From Fusobacteria bacterium ZRK30 (lineage in GTDB: Bacteria > Fusobacteriota > Fusobacteriia > Fusobacteriales > Fusobacteriaceae), in the NCBI GenBank assembly GCA_024628785.1, contig CP102405.1:1426001-1490000 (forward strand): 64,000 nt of DNA, written 5' to 3'. Shown piece after piece: positions 33,650 through 41,580 of this stretch. How positions within the stretch are numbered: position 1 is the first letter of the stretch; every line of letters begins with the position of its first letter. The translations under genes and the position numbers were made by a program. The notes under the pieces are model-generated. The model was not told where the DNA came from, ran no database searches, and was given only the letters and a program-made list of their open reading frames with translations.

Positions 33650-34105
33650 ATGCAAATAATATTATCAAATGATTATACAGCTATAAAAGAAGGTCTACTT
33701 GCGATTGCTTCACCTAACTGGGCAACTAAAGTTTTAATAGGTTTAACTATTATATTTTGGTTGTTAGAAAGGCACTCTGAACGTTCATACAAAAATTCTA
33801 TTAAAAAAGATGAAAGAGCTAGAAATACTTCAATTAATTACGAAATAGATCGAAGTATTTTAGATTGTATGTATGAATTGATAGATCCAGATCCAGATCC
33901 AGAGATTATAGTTAATGCAGTAGCTTTAAAAAAACAAATCGGCAATTATGTACATTTAATTAATAATCACTCTAGTATTTATAAAAATTTAAACATTCTA
34001 AATTTTTTACATAAGTTTAAAGTAGAATTAGAAAACCAAAATAATGACGCACTATTTGATTTGGCTTTTCTAATCGTTGATATTTTAGAGTCTAAGGAAA
34101 ATTAA
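33650..34105 (+). CDS. Single-TM hypothetical protein
   Basis: 151 residues. One membrane helix (WATKVLIGLTIIFWLLE), then a charged cytoplasmic helical domain with DPDPDPE. Not recognised. It follows the 74-residue gene almost directly and is closed by a terminator. Confidence 0.6.
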   Translation: MQIILSNDYTAIKEGLLAIASPNWATKVLIGLTIIFWLLERHSERSYKNSIKKDERARNTSINYEIDRSILDCMYELIDPDPDPEIIVNAVALKKQIGNYVHLINNHSSIYKNLNILNFLHKFKVELENQNNDALFDLAFLIVDILESKEN

Positions 34106-34127
34106 ATCTAAAACTAAAAAATATGGG

Positions 34128-34157
34128 AGAACTCATAAATTAATGAGTTCTTTTTTT
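34128..34157 (+). terminator. Terminator before the IetAS pair
   Basis: AGAACTCAT / ATGAGTTCT stem followed by seven T. Confidence 0.85.
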
Positions 34158-34203
34158 ATTACTTTATCATTTTTTCAATTTAATGATTGATGATAAAAAA
34201 CTT

Positions 34204-34232
34204 TTGTAACTACAATAAAATGGTGGTACAAT
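34204..34232 (+). promoter_or_regulatory. Promoter for the ATPase-protease pair
   Basis: TTGTAA, 17 bases, TACAAT, with TGG before the -10. Confidence 0.65.
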
Positions 34233-34267
34233 AGATTATCAAAAATAAATAACGAAAGGAAATGATA

Positions 34268-35359
34268 ATGAAAATAAAAAAAATTATATTGGCTCTGATT
34301 AGAGCAGGGTTTGAAAAGGATATTAAAGCGATAGAATCTCTGTCATTATCTTTACTGAGACTTAATAAAAAGGAAGATCCGTTATTAGCTGAAGAAATAG
34401 CGTCAATATTAGCTCAAAAAAAAGTTGGAGCTTCAAGTTATAGAAGCATAGGATTCAATTCAAGTCCAGTAGATGAAGGTAGTCAAACTGCACTAGTCCA
34501 AATAAGAGAACCTATTAGTATAATAAAACCTGTCTTCAATGAAAATATTGAAGAAGAATTTCAAAATTTTATTAAAGAGAGAAAAAAGATTTCTGAATTA
34601 TTAAAGTATGGAATTAAACCTTCTAATAGTATCATCCTTTATGGAGAGCCCGGAGTAGGAAAAACATATTCAGCAAAATGGTTATCTTATAAACTAGACA
34701 TGCCTTTAATAACGTTAGATCTTTCAGCAACTATATCTAGTTATTTAGGAAAAACAGGGCAAAATATTAAACAAGTTCTTGAATATGCGAAATCATTTAA
34801 CTCGATTTTGTTTTTAGATGAATTTGATGCTATTGCTAAAAAAAGAGATGATCAAAGTGATATTGGTGAGCTTAAGAGAATAGTAAATATATTACTTAAG
34901 GAACTAGAAGAATGGCCGGCAGATAATATTGTTATAGCGGCTACTAATCACCCAGAAATATTAGATAAGGCTATCTGGAGAAGATTTGATAAACATCTTG
35001 AATTAAAAAATCTAGATAAAAAATTAACTGTAGATATAATCAAAAAAGAACTAGAATTGATTAAAAATATAAATAAAGAAGATTTAGAAATGATTTCTTA
35101 TTTTGTTAAAAATCAAAGTCCCGCTAATATAGTTAAATTATGCGATTCTATAAAAAGACGATATATTTTGTCAGAAGAAAAAGATAACTTTAGAAAACAC
35201 ATTTATACGGAGCTTAAAAGAAATAATTATAACGGATTAAAAGATAAAGAAATTTGTCATTATTTAAAAAAAATAATACCTAATATTACAGTTAAAGAAA
35301 TTGTTAAAATAACAGGAATTTCTCAAGCAACTATATACAGATATTTAAGAGAAGATTAA
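34268..35359 (+). CDS. ietA: AAA+ ATPase, IetA-like
   Basis: The second ATG (34268) is preferred: AAAGGA lies seven bases before it but only one before the first. 363 residues. Walker A GEPGVGKT at 126-133, Walker B ILFLDEFDA (Asp184, Glu185), sensor ATNHPE, and arginine finger region WRRFD. The C-terminus ends in a helix-turn-helix (IVKITGISQATIYRYL). The AAA ATPase plus subtilisin-like protease pair matches IetAS, first described as a plasmid stability toxin-antitoxin system and later as an anti-phage system. Confidence 0.82.
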   Translation: MKIKKIILALIRAGFEKDIKAIESLSLSLLRLNKKEDPLLAEEIASILAQKKVGASSYRSIGFNSSPVDEGSQTALVQIREPISIIKPVFNENIEEEFQNFIKERKKISELLKYGIKPSNSIILYGEPGVGKTYSAKWLSYKLDMPLITLDLSATISSYLGKTGQNIKQVLEYAKSFNSILFLDEFDAIAKKRDDQSDIGELKRIVNILLKELEEWPADNIVIAATNHPEILDKAIWRRFDKHLELKNLDKKLTVDIIKKELELIKNINKEDLEMISYFVKNQSPANIVKLCDSIKRRYILSEEKDNFRKHIYTELKRNNYNGLKDKEICHYLKKIIPNITVKEIVKITGISQATIYRYLRED

Positions 35360-35379
35360 AAAATTAAGGGGGAGAAAAA

Positions 35380-37596
35380 ATGAAAAAACTACCTATTTTA
35401 TCAAAAGGTGAAAAATTAGTTGAACCTATAACTAAAAAATTTGCACCAAATAATGAGACTTTTAATTTAACTGTAGAAGAAGCTAAATTAGAAAGAACTC
35501 GAGAAATAGAAAAAATAATTTCTGAAATTGAATGTAATAGTGAAAAATATGATAAAGAAATAATTGTAAGTGTAAGAATGGGTAAGCATATAGCTAAGAG
35601 CTATAAACCTACTAGTTTTTTGCCAAAAACTTTAGGAAAGATAATTGGAGGAAGAAGGTATACTTCTGAAATAGAAGGAGTGTCAAAACTTTATTTTTTT
35701 AGAACAACTACCGAGAAATTAAATAACTTAAAAAAAACAGTTAACACTATAACAGTTCCTAGTCAAGCTTGGGAAAAAGACATAAAAAGAATAGAAAAAA
35801 TAGACTTTTTAAGCAACAAAGAAAAAATAGATGGATTTGAGAAAAATTGGAAAATTGGAACAGTTGAAATTGTAATACATCCTACTGAAACAGCAAAAAC
35901 AGACGTATTAAAGAAAATTAAAAGAATATTAGAAGGGAAAAAATATAAAATAAAAGAATATAAAAATGGACCAATCTTCATATCAACTCAAATAAATAAG
36001 ACTTTATTAAATAAAATATTAGATTATAACTTTCTAAGAACCATTCATCCAATTGGAGATGTAGAAATCCCAACCTCTATTGAAGTAAAAGAAAAAAAGT
36101 CGATTTTAAGAAATTTTCCACTTTATAAACCGTCTGTTTTAGTAGGTGTATTTGACGGAGGAGTAAAAGAGGATAATCCTTTATTCAAGGGGTTAGTAAA
36201 AAATTATGATTGTGTTTCAACAATTGAAGACAGTGGTAGTCTTGAACATGGAACTGGAGTTTGTGGAGCAATTCTATATGGAAATTTAGACACTACTAAT
36301 AAAAATATCATAGATGTTTCACCTAAAATAGGAGTAGAAAGCTTTAGAGTTTTTCCACCACTAGATATCAATGATAATGATTTGTATGAAGTAGTCGATA
36401 CAATTGAAGAAACAGTAGAAAATAGAAAGGACATAAAAGTTTACAATCTTTCTTTAGGGCCCTGTGGCCCAATTTTACAAGATGATATAAGTAGGTTTAC
36501 ATATGCACTAGATACTCTATCTTATGAGAAAGATCTTATATTTTGTACAGCTGTAGGTAATGATGGAGAAGAAACTTTTAATAGAATTCAAAGTCCTTCA
36601 GACATGGTAAATGGTTTAGGAATTGGAGCATATAGCTATAATGATCAGGGAGTAAAAGTAAGAGCTCCTTATAGTTGTATTGGAGAAGGGAGAGAAGGCG
36701 CTAAGGTAAAACCTGATCTATTAGCTTTTGGTGGTTGTGAAAATAACCCTTTTGAATTAATTTCTACAGATGGAACAGACATAAATTTTAGTGTAGGAAC
36801 AAGCTTTGCTGCACCTATAGTTGCAGGGAAAATAGGTCGAATGATGGCTGAATCTCAAGAAATATCTCCACAGTTAGCAAAGTCGTTACTAATTTTGAAT
36901 TCTGATAACAATGGCAACATAAAACCTACTTTAGAAACTGGGTACGGCTTTTTAAATAAAACAGAAGATGATATTTTAAATTGTTCTAATAACAATGAAG
37001 TAATAATCGTTTATAATGGAGAAATATCTCCAGGTAGTCAAGCAAAATTAAAAATACCATATCCTGAAACAAATCATAAAGGAAAAGTAAAAATAACTTG
37101 GTCATTAAGTTTAGCAACCCCTGTAGATGGTTTAGATACTGATGGATACACTAAATGTTGTATCGTTGATACTTTTTATCCACATAGTGAAAAATTTAAA
37201 TTTTCAAAAAATAAAAAAAATAGAATTGTAAATGTTAACAAAGATAGAGAAAAGGTTGAGGAATTAATATCACAAGGTTTTAAACAAAGTGCTCTTCCTG
37301 ATACAGAATCAGGAAACCTTTATAAATGTGAAAGAGAATTGAGAAAACATATGAAGTGGGATACGACAGTTAAAAGGCACGTATCAAAACTTAACAAATC
37401 ATTAAAAGATCCTTTTCTTGTATTACACGGAATGGAACGAGAAGCATCAGAAAGTGATAAAATTAAATACGCATTATCTGTAAAAGTTGAATTTATTAAA
37501 TATGCAGGTAATCTATATAGTGAAATTAGAAATCAATATAAAATACTCTCACCTCTACAACTAAGAACACAACTTCAAACTCAAATAGAAGTTTAA
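35380..37596 (+). CDS. ietS: Subtilisin-like (S8) serine protease, IetS-like
   Basis: 738 residues. A catalytic triad of the S8 type: Asp259 (GVFDGGV), His290 (LEHGTGVCG) and Ser475 (GTSFAAP), with oxyanion Asn394 (AVGNDGEE). A 230-residue N-terminal region and a 230-residue C-terminal region flank it. There is no signal peptide, so it acts inside the cell, as expected for a protease held in check by the ATPase encoded 20 bases upstream. GGGGGAG precedes the ATG. Confidence 0.85.
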   Translation: MKKLPILSKGEKLVEPITKKFAPNNETFNLTVEEAKLERTREIEKIISEIECNSEKYDKEIIVSVRMGKHIAKSYKPTSFLPKTLGKIIGGRRYTSEIEGVSKLYFFRTTTEKLNNLKKTVNTITVPSQAWEKDIKRIEKIDFLSNKEKIDGFEKNWKIGTVEIVIHPTETAKTDVLKKIKRILEGKKYKIKEYKNGPIFISTQINKTLLNKILDYNFLRTIHPIGDVEIPTSIEVKEKKSILRNFPLYKPSVLVGVFDGGVKEDNPLFKGLVKNYDCVSTIEDSGSLEHGTGVCGAILYGNLDTTNKNIIDVSPKIGVESFRVFPPLDINDNDLYEVVDTIEETVENRKDIKVYNLSLGPCGPILQDDISRFTYALDTLSYEKDLIFCTAVGNDGEETFNRIQSPSDMVNGLGIGAYSYNDQGVKVRAPYSCIGEGREGAKVKPDLLAFGGCENNPFELISTDGTDINFSVGTSFAAPIVAGKIGRMMAESQEISPQLAKSLLILNSDNNGNIKPTLETGYGFLNKTEDDILNCSNNNEVIIVYNGEISPGSQAKLKIPYPETNHKGKVKITWSLSLATPVDGLDTDGYTKCCIVDTFYPHSEKFKFSKNKKNRIVNVNKDREKVEELISQGFKQSALPDTESGNLYKCERELRKHMKWDTTVKRHVSKLNKSLKDPFLVLHGMEREASESDKIKYALSVKVEFIKYAGNLYSEIRNQYKILSPLQLRTQLQTQIEV

Positions 37597-37739
37597 AAAT
37601 TATTTTTATTTTTTTGTAGTTCCCTATGTATAATAAAACTTAACCAAAGAATTTTATTTTATACTTAACAAAAATATATAAAATATGTTACCTTAAAATA
37701 AGACCGAAGAAAAAAGTTTAATTGAGGAGGGTATTTTAT

Positions 37740-37886
37740 ATGGATAAAAAAAACAAAGACAAGACCGAAAAAATGTGTGAAGTTATAAAAAAGCAAAAGA
37801 TCAATAAATTCACCGGGAAAATGGAAATTAATTTTTTTAATGGTGTTCCTGAAACAATAAAAAAGACAAGTTGTGAAAAAGTTTAG
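37740..37886 (+). CDS. 48-residue protein, resembles YezD/DUF2292
   Basis: GAGGAGGG lies before ATG 37740. The product has the pattern KFTGKMEINFFNGVPETIKK, similar in layout to the small DUF2292 proteins, though I cannot confirm membership. Otherwise the 37597-38176 interval holds the RNA described next and no other gene. Confidence 0.5.
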   Translation: MDKKNKDKTEKMCEVIKKQKINKFTGKMEINFFNGVPETIKKTSCEKV

Positions 37887-37915
37887 TTGCGAACTGGATT
37901 AAAATAATGTATATT
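37887..37915 (+). promoter_or_regulatory. Promoter pointing into a gene-free stretch
   Basis: TTGCGA, 17 bases, TATATT, starting one base after the stop codon of the 48-residue gene. Confidence 0.5.
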
Positions 37916-37921
37916 TAAATT

Positions 37922-38093
37922 GTAGTAAATAAAATTAAATAATTAAGTGGAAGGTTGAATTTCAAATTGAGCTAATCGATAAAAAGAAAGCAGATTTGTC
38001 AGCATAAAACCTTTGACCATGAACCAAACGTATAAAGCCGGGGTACATGATATAGACGATATAAGTCTATACATGTACTTCGGCTTTTTTTAT
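37922..38093 (+). ncRNA. Candidate small RNA of about 170 nt
   Basis: A promoter at 37887-37915 and a very strong terminator at 38034-38093 enclose about 170 bases without any ORF that has a ribosome site. This is an inference from signals only. Confidence 0.4.
38034..38093 (+). terminator. Long-stem terminator
   Basis: About 23 paired bases: AAAGCCG, two G-U pairs, GTACATG, one bulged A, TATAGAC, then the mirror arm and CGGCTTTTTTT. Unusually stable for this window. Confidence 0.85.
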
Positions 38094-38176
38094 TTTTATA
38101 GGGATAATATTCTATCAGATTTGGGAATATTTACAAATTAAGTCGGTGGGGACTTGATACCCAATAGGGGGTGCTT

Positions 38177-38425
38177 ATGAACTGGAAAGATCAAAGAAAG
38201 CTAAGACAAACTCAAATGAAAGCCCTGGAAGATGAAAGAAAGGATCTTGCCAAAATAGGATGGCTGGCTATGAATAAAACAGAAAGAGAGCAGCTAAGAA
38301 AACTAATAAATTTTAATTGGGATAAAATGCCAGACTATGCCAAAGCTAAGATCTCAAAAGATGATTATATTAAATTTGAAACTCAGGAACAGTGTGCAAA
38401 ATTTGCTGAGAAATTAAAAAAATAA
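38177..38425 (+). CDS. Small phage protein
   Basis: The start ATG 38177 has AGGGGG five bases upstream (a GTG at 38171 overlaps it). 82 residues, charged, helical (MNWKDQRKLRQTQMKALEDE). Not recognised. It lies alone before two hairpins. Confidence 0.6.
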   Translation: MNWKDQRKLRQTQMKALEDERKDLAKIGWLAMNKTEREQLRKLINFNWDKMPDYAKAKISKDDYIKFETQEQCAKFAEKLKK

Positions 38426-38448
38426 TTATACAGTTTATGTATTTTTAA

Positions 38449-38545
38449 AGATATTGCAATGAAGTGGACCTCCTAAAACAAATCACTGTTGCAATATCTC
38501 TATGAGTATATAAAAAGGCTCTTAAAATAGTCGTTTAAGAGCCAA
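38449..38545 (+). ncRNA. Two-hairpin structured element with an anti-Shine-Dalgarno loop
   Basis: Hairpin 1: AGATATTGCAA (38449-38459) pairs with TTGCAATATCT (38489-38499), and inner AGTG with CACT. The apical loop contains GACCTCCT. Hairpin 2: GGCTCTTAAA / TTTAAGAGCC (about 38518-38542), no T run. There is no ORF with a ribosome site on either strand. Confidence 0.45.
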
Positions 38546-38685
38546 TTTATAAAATGGTTGTAATGAATTCTCTTGGGGAGAGAACGGCATTTGGTTAAAT
38601 ACAGTAATATCATCACATAAACATTTTACATTTGTTTAGTTCTTTAGTCAACTTAAGAATTGATAAAATTTTAAAAGGAGGGGAT

Positions 38686-39822
38686 ATGGTAGGGCTAGAT
38701 AGAGCTTCTATATGGGTATTAGTAAATGCTCATATTGAGTTAATAGACATAGGGATACGAAAAAAATACCGTCATATCCTAGGCAGAAAAGTATTAGGAG
38801 ATACACAAAATTACTCCATAGGAAAGGAAAACATAAATGAGATCAAGGTTATAAGTCATTTAAATAAGACTTCTACAATAAAAATAGATTTTTCTTATCC
38901 CAGGAGTAATGCAGCAACTAACCTGTATCCACTAACCTCAGAGGTAGAAAAGAAAATTGTAGATGATAAAATCTTAAATTTAGTAAAAGAGATATCCTTG
39001 GACAATGAGATAACTATCCATGATCTATTCTATGATTACTTTGAATTAGCTATCCAGGAATATATAAGTTCATTCTATAAGTTTAACAATCTAATTATGA
39101 TATTTTATAGGGCCTTAGCCAGGGAATACGATACTAAAGACAGCCTGGTCTATTCAAACTACAGAACAACTATAGACAGGTTTTATTCTACAGGATTTCT
39201 ATTTAAGATCATGGTTGGATGGCAGATCAGATTATATTCAAAAGCACATGAACATAATAAGAAAAACCTAGAGAAGCAAAAAGGTGCATTGATTAAGTTA
39301 GAACATAAGATAACCCAATCTATAATCAAGAAAGTATGCCAGACAAATAGCGTCTATGATCTCACAATAAGAGATATAGCAAATTCAGTTAAAAATCATA
39401 TTGGAGAGAAACTATTTAAATTAATAGCAAATGAATTATCCCGGAACGATGAGATCTTAAAAAGGAGATTCTCTAATTTTGATTCCAGGGAACTATCTAA
39501 CCTGGTCAGAGACTATGAGGAGTGGATCTATGATGAAAAGATATTAAATGCAATCATAACCCGGAACAGTAAGAGGTCTAAAGCACAGATAGAAAGATAT
39601 CGAAGGACAGTTAAGATAGCATTGAGGGAAAGCCAAATAAGAAGTTCTCCATATAGAGATAATTTTAAAAATATAGAACGACTAGAGTTATTTATAAATA
39701 AATTACTCCTAATCGAATGTGAAGTTAAATGTAATTACAAGAAACATTTAACTTTTAATCAGCTTAAAAACCATCATAAACATGAGGGTTTTTTGATAGA
39801 AAAAAAAGTAACATATCAATAA
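38686..39822 (+). CDS. Unrecognised 378-residue phage protein
   Basis: The start ATG 38686 is preceded by AAGGAGGGG. It is charged and mostly helical, with no membrane segment, Walker motif or visible catalytic motif. Segments include IDFSYPRSNAATNLYPL and a basic C-terminus. Its position between the cargo genes and the packaging genes suggests a late regulator or a replication function, but nothing in the sequence decides this. Confidence 0.65.
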   Translation: MVGLDRASIWVLVNAHIELIDIGIRKKYRHILGRKVLGDTQNYSIGKENINEIKVISHLNKTSTIKIDFSYPRSNAATNLYPLTSEVEKKIVDDKILNLVKEISLDNEITIHDLFYDYFELAIQEYISSFYKFNNLIMIFYRALAREYDTKDSLVYSNYRTTIDRFYSTGFLFKIMVGWQIRLYSKAHEHNKKNLEKQKGALIKLEHKITQSIIKKVCQTNSVYDLTIRDIANSVKNHIGEKLFKLIANELSRNDEILKRRFSNFDSRELSNLVRDYEEWIYDEKILNAIITRNSKRSKAQIERYRRTVKIALRESQIRSSPYRDNFKNIERLELFINKLLLIECEVKCNYKKHLTFNQLKNHHKHEGFLIEKKVTYQ

Positions 39823-39964
39823 AAACAATGCCTAGAGACGTTTGCCTCGCGTAATAATAAATAGAAAGCATCTAAGTCCTGAAAGAGTATTTAATATTAA
39901 AAAGATTTTAGCTAAAACAAGTAACGACATTTTACGAAAATGGAGGTGGGAGTATGAAGAAATT

Positions 39965-39987
39965 AAAAAGAGCCAATAAATGGCTCT
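39965..39987 (-). terminator. Terminator of the leftward 73-residue gene
   Basis: Minus strand AGAGCC-ATTTATT-GGCTCT followed by TTTTAATTT. Confidence 0.6.
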
Positions 39988-40002
39988 AATTATTATTACA
40001 AG

Positions 40003-40224
40003 CTACCATTCCACCAAGTTACAACAGCAAGAATCGGCACTAGCATTAATATAACCTTTATTTATAGCCTTTAGTACTGCGGATTCTAAATTCTTATGGA
40101 GTCCTAAACTAAGATAAAACCTAAGTTTAGTACGAAGGGCTAACGGTAAATCAAGGTACCTTATCAGTTGTAGACATTTGTTAGTGTGAATCTTTTGGGT
40201 TTTCATATCGATGTAAAAAAGCAT
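40003..40224 (-). CDS. 73-residue hypothetical protein, opposite to the late genes
   Basis: AGGAGG precedes ATG 40224, and an extended -10 promoter lies upstream. It ends with a cysteine-rich tail (SADSCCCNLVEW). The middle (LRTKLRFYLSLGLHKNLESAVLKAI) may be ribbon-helix-helix-like, but this is uncertain. A leftward single gene ahead of the late operon could be a regulator or moron. Confidence 0.55.
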   Translation of the reverse strand: MLFYIDMKTQKIHTNKCLQLIRYLDLPLALRTKLRFYLSLGLHKNLESAVLKAINKGYINASADSCCCNLVEW

Positions 40225-40254
40225 ATTTGTTCCTCCTATGTATTGTTTGCTGAA

Positions 40255-40263
40255 AGTATAACA
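40255..40263 (-). promoter_or_regulatory. Extended -10 promoter of the 73-residue gene
   Basis: Minus strand TGTTATACT. Confidence 0.45.
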
Positions 40264-40334
40264 TGAAAACCAAAGTAAAACTTAAGAAACTTATACCAAT
40301 TTTAAGTATATAGTTGAGAATTAGGAGTAAATAT

Positions 40335-41018
40335 ATGGCCAGAAAGAAGATAGATAAACTAACTAAAGATCAATTAGCAGCACTGGAACTATATGTGCAG
40401 CTTACAGCTAATAAGTTTGGCAAGACTAAGAAGGCTAAATATCAAGAGATATCTAAGAGGATGAAGTTACCAGTAAATACAATCACTGCCTGGATTTATA
40501 GACATGAAGTTCATTACAGAGAATATATAGCAGAGATAGTAGAAGAAAAAAATGCAATTAAATGCACCTTTGATGGGTTGACAGAAAAACAGACCAAGTA
40601 TGTCAAAGCCAGGCTGGAAGGAAATGGGACAGAGGAAGCTAAGAAGATAGCTGGCTATTCAGAAAAGACTAAGACCTATGATGTGGAACGATCTAGAAAT
40701 CTAACTCAAACCATAGAAGAGCTGAGAAAAGATCTTATCACTGATACAAAGCTAGGAGCATATGCACAGATCAATGACCTAAGAGATATCAAGAGAAGAG
40801 CCAAGGAAGGTGTCACTGAGACAGAGTATGTGGAGGAGAATACACCAGATGGAAGGAAGACAAAGAAAGTTGTAAAGAATAAGAAGTCATTGGATACAGA
40901 GATCAGTGCCATAAGGGAGATCAACAATATACTTGGATATAGTTATGCAACAGAGAAGAAGCACAGCGGAACAACAGCTTCAGGCAAAGAAGTAGTTAGG
41001 ATAGATGAGGAAGATTAA
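40335..41018 (+). CDS. Terminase small-subunit-like DNA-binding protein
   Basis: The start ATG 40335 follows AGGAG. 227 residues. An N-terminal HTH region (KYQEISKRMKLPVNTITAWIYRH) is followed by LTEKQTKYVKARLEGNGTEE, as in Terminase_2 family small subunits. A Nu1-like small subunit is encoded just downstream, so the roles of the two must differ. Confidence 0.6.
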   Translation: MARKKIDKLTKDQLAALELYVQLTANKFGKTKKAKYQEISKRMKLPVNTITAWIYRHEVHYREYIAEIVEEKNAIKCTFDGLTEKQTKYVKARLEGNGTEEAKKIAGYSEKTKTYDVERSRNLTQTIEELRKDLITDTKLGAYAQINDLRDIKRRAKEGVTETEYVEENTPDGRKTKKVVKNKKSLDTEISAIREINNILGYSYATEKKHSGTTASGKEVVRIDEED

Positions 41019-41124
41019 AAAAGGTACTGTGAGCGTTCTATAGAGAGCTTTGCGGGGATAATTTGCGAAAGTTTTTTCGTAACAAAATTTTTATTTGGGA
41101 CTTCCAAAATTTTTAGGAGGATAT
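41019..41124. other. Possible cos/packaging region
   Basis: The non-coding stretch ahead of the Nu1-like gene contains a more GC-rich segment (GAGAGCTTTGCGGGG) and a CGAAA/TTTCG hairpin near 41065-41079. Lambda-type phages place cos directly before nu1. Position is the only support. Confidence 0.25.
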
Positions 41125-41580
41125 ATGGGGCAGACAATTTTAATCGGTGAAAAACAATTAGCTAAGCAGTTTTTAATCACTGAAAGGCAGGTAAGATCTC
41201 TATTTAAAAATTTCAAGTATGCTCCTGGAGAATATTTGTATAAAGAGTGTGTCAAAGAGTATATCAAGCAGATAAAAAGTAAAAATGGAGATCACAACCT
41301 TGAAGATCAGAAATTGAAAAAAGCAAAAAGAGAAACTCAGGAATTTAATCTAAAAATCTTGAAAGATGAATATTACCCAGATCATATAGTCAGAGGGGCC
41401 TTGGCTGATATGCTCATAAAATTTAAATCACAGTTACTGAGTACCAGTAGGAAAATAACTATTGAGTTAGAGCAAAATGAAAATCCAGATGTAAAAAAAA
41501 TTGTAGAAAAACATGTACTAAAAGCCCTGGAAGAATTGGAAAAATATGATCCTCCAAGTAATAAAGGTGATAAGCGATGA
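41125..41580 (+). CDS. Terminase small subunit, Nu1-like
   Basis: 151 residues from ATG 41125 (AGGAGG upstream). An N-terminal winged-helix typical of Nu1 (IGEKQLAKQFLITERQVRSLFK) is followed by a long helical region. It recognises the packaging site and partners with the GpA-like large subunit, whose start it overlaps (ATGA). Confidence 0.78.
   Translation: MGQTILIGEKQLAKQFLITERQVRSLFKNFKYAPGEYLYKECVKEYIKQIKSKNGDHNLEDQKLKKAKRETQEFNLKILKDEYYPDHIVRGALADMLIKFKSQLLSTSRKITIELEQNENPDVKKIVEKHVLKALEELEKYDPPSNKGDKR

Noticed and set aside
39954-39989. 11-codon ORF (MKKLKRANKWL) with a good ribosome site.
   Set aside because: It coincides with the terminator hairpin of the converging gene, which explains the sequence better than a peptide gene.
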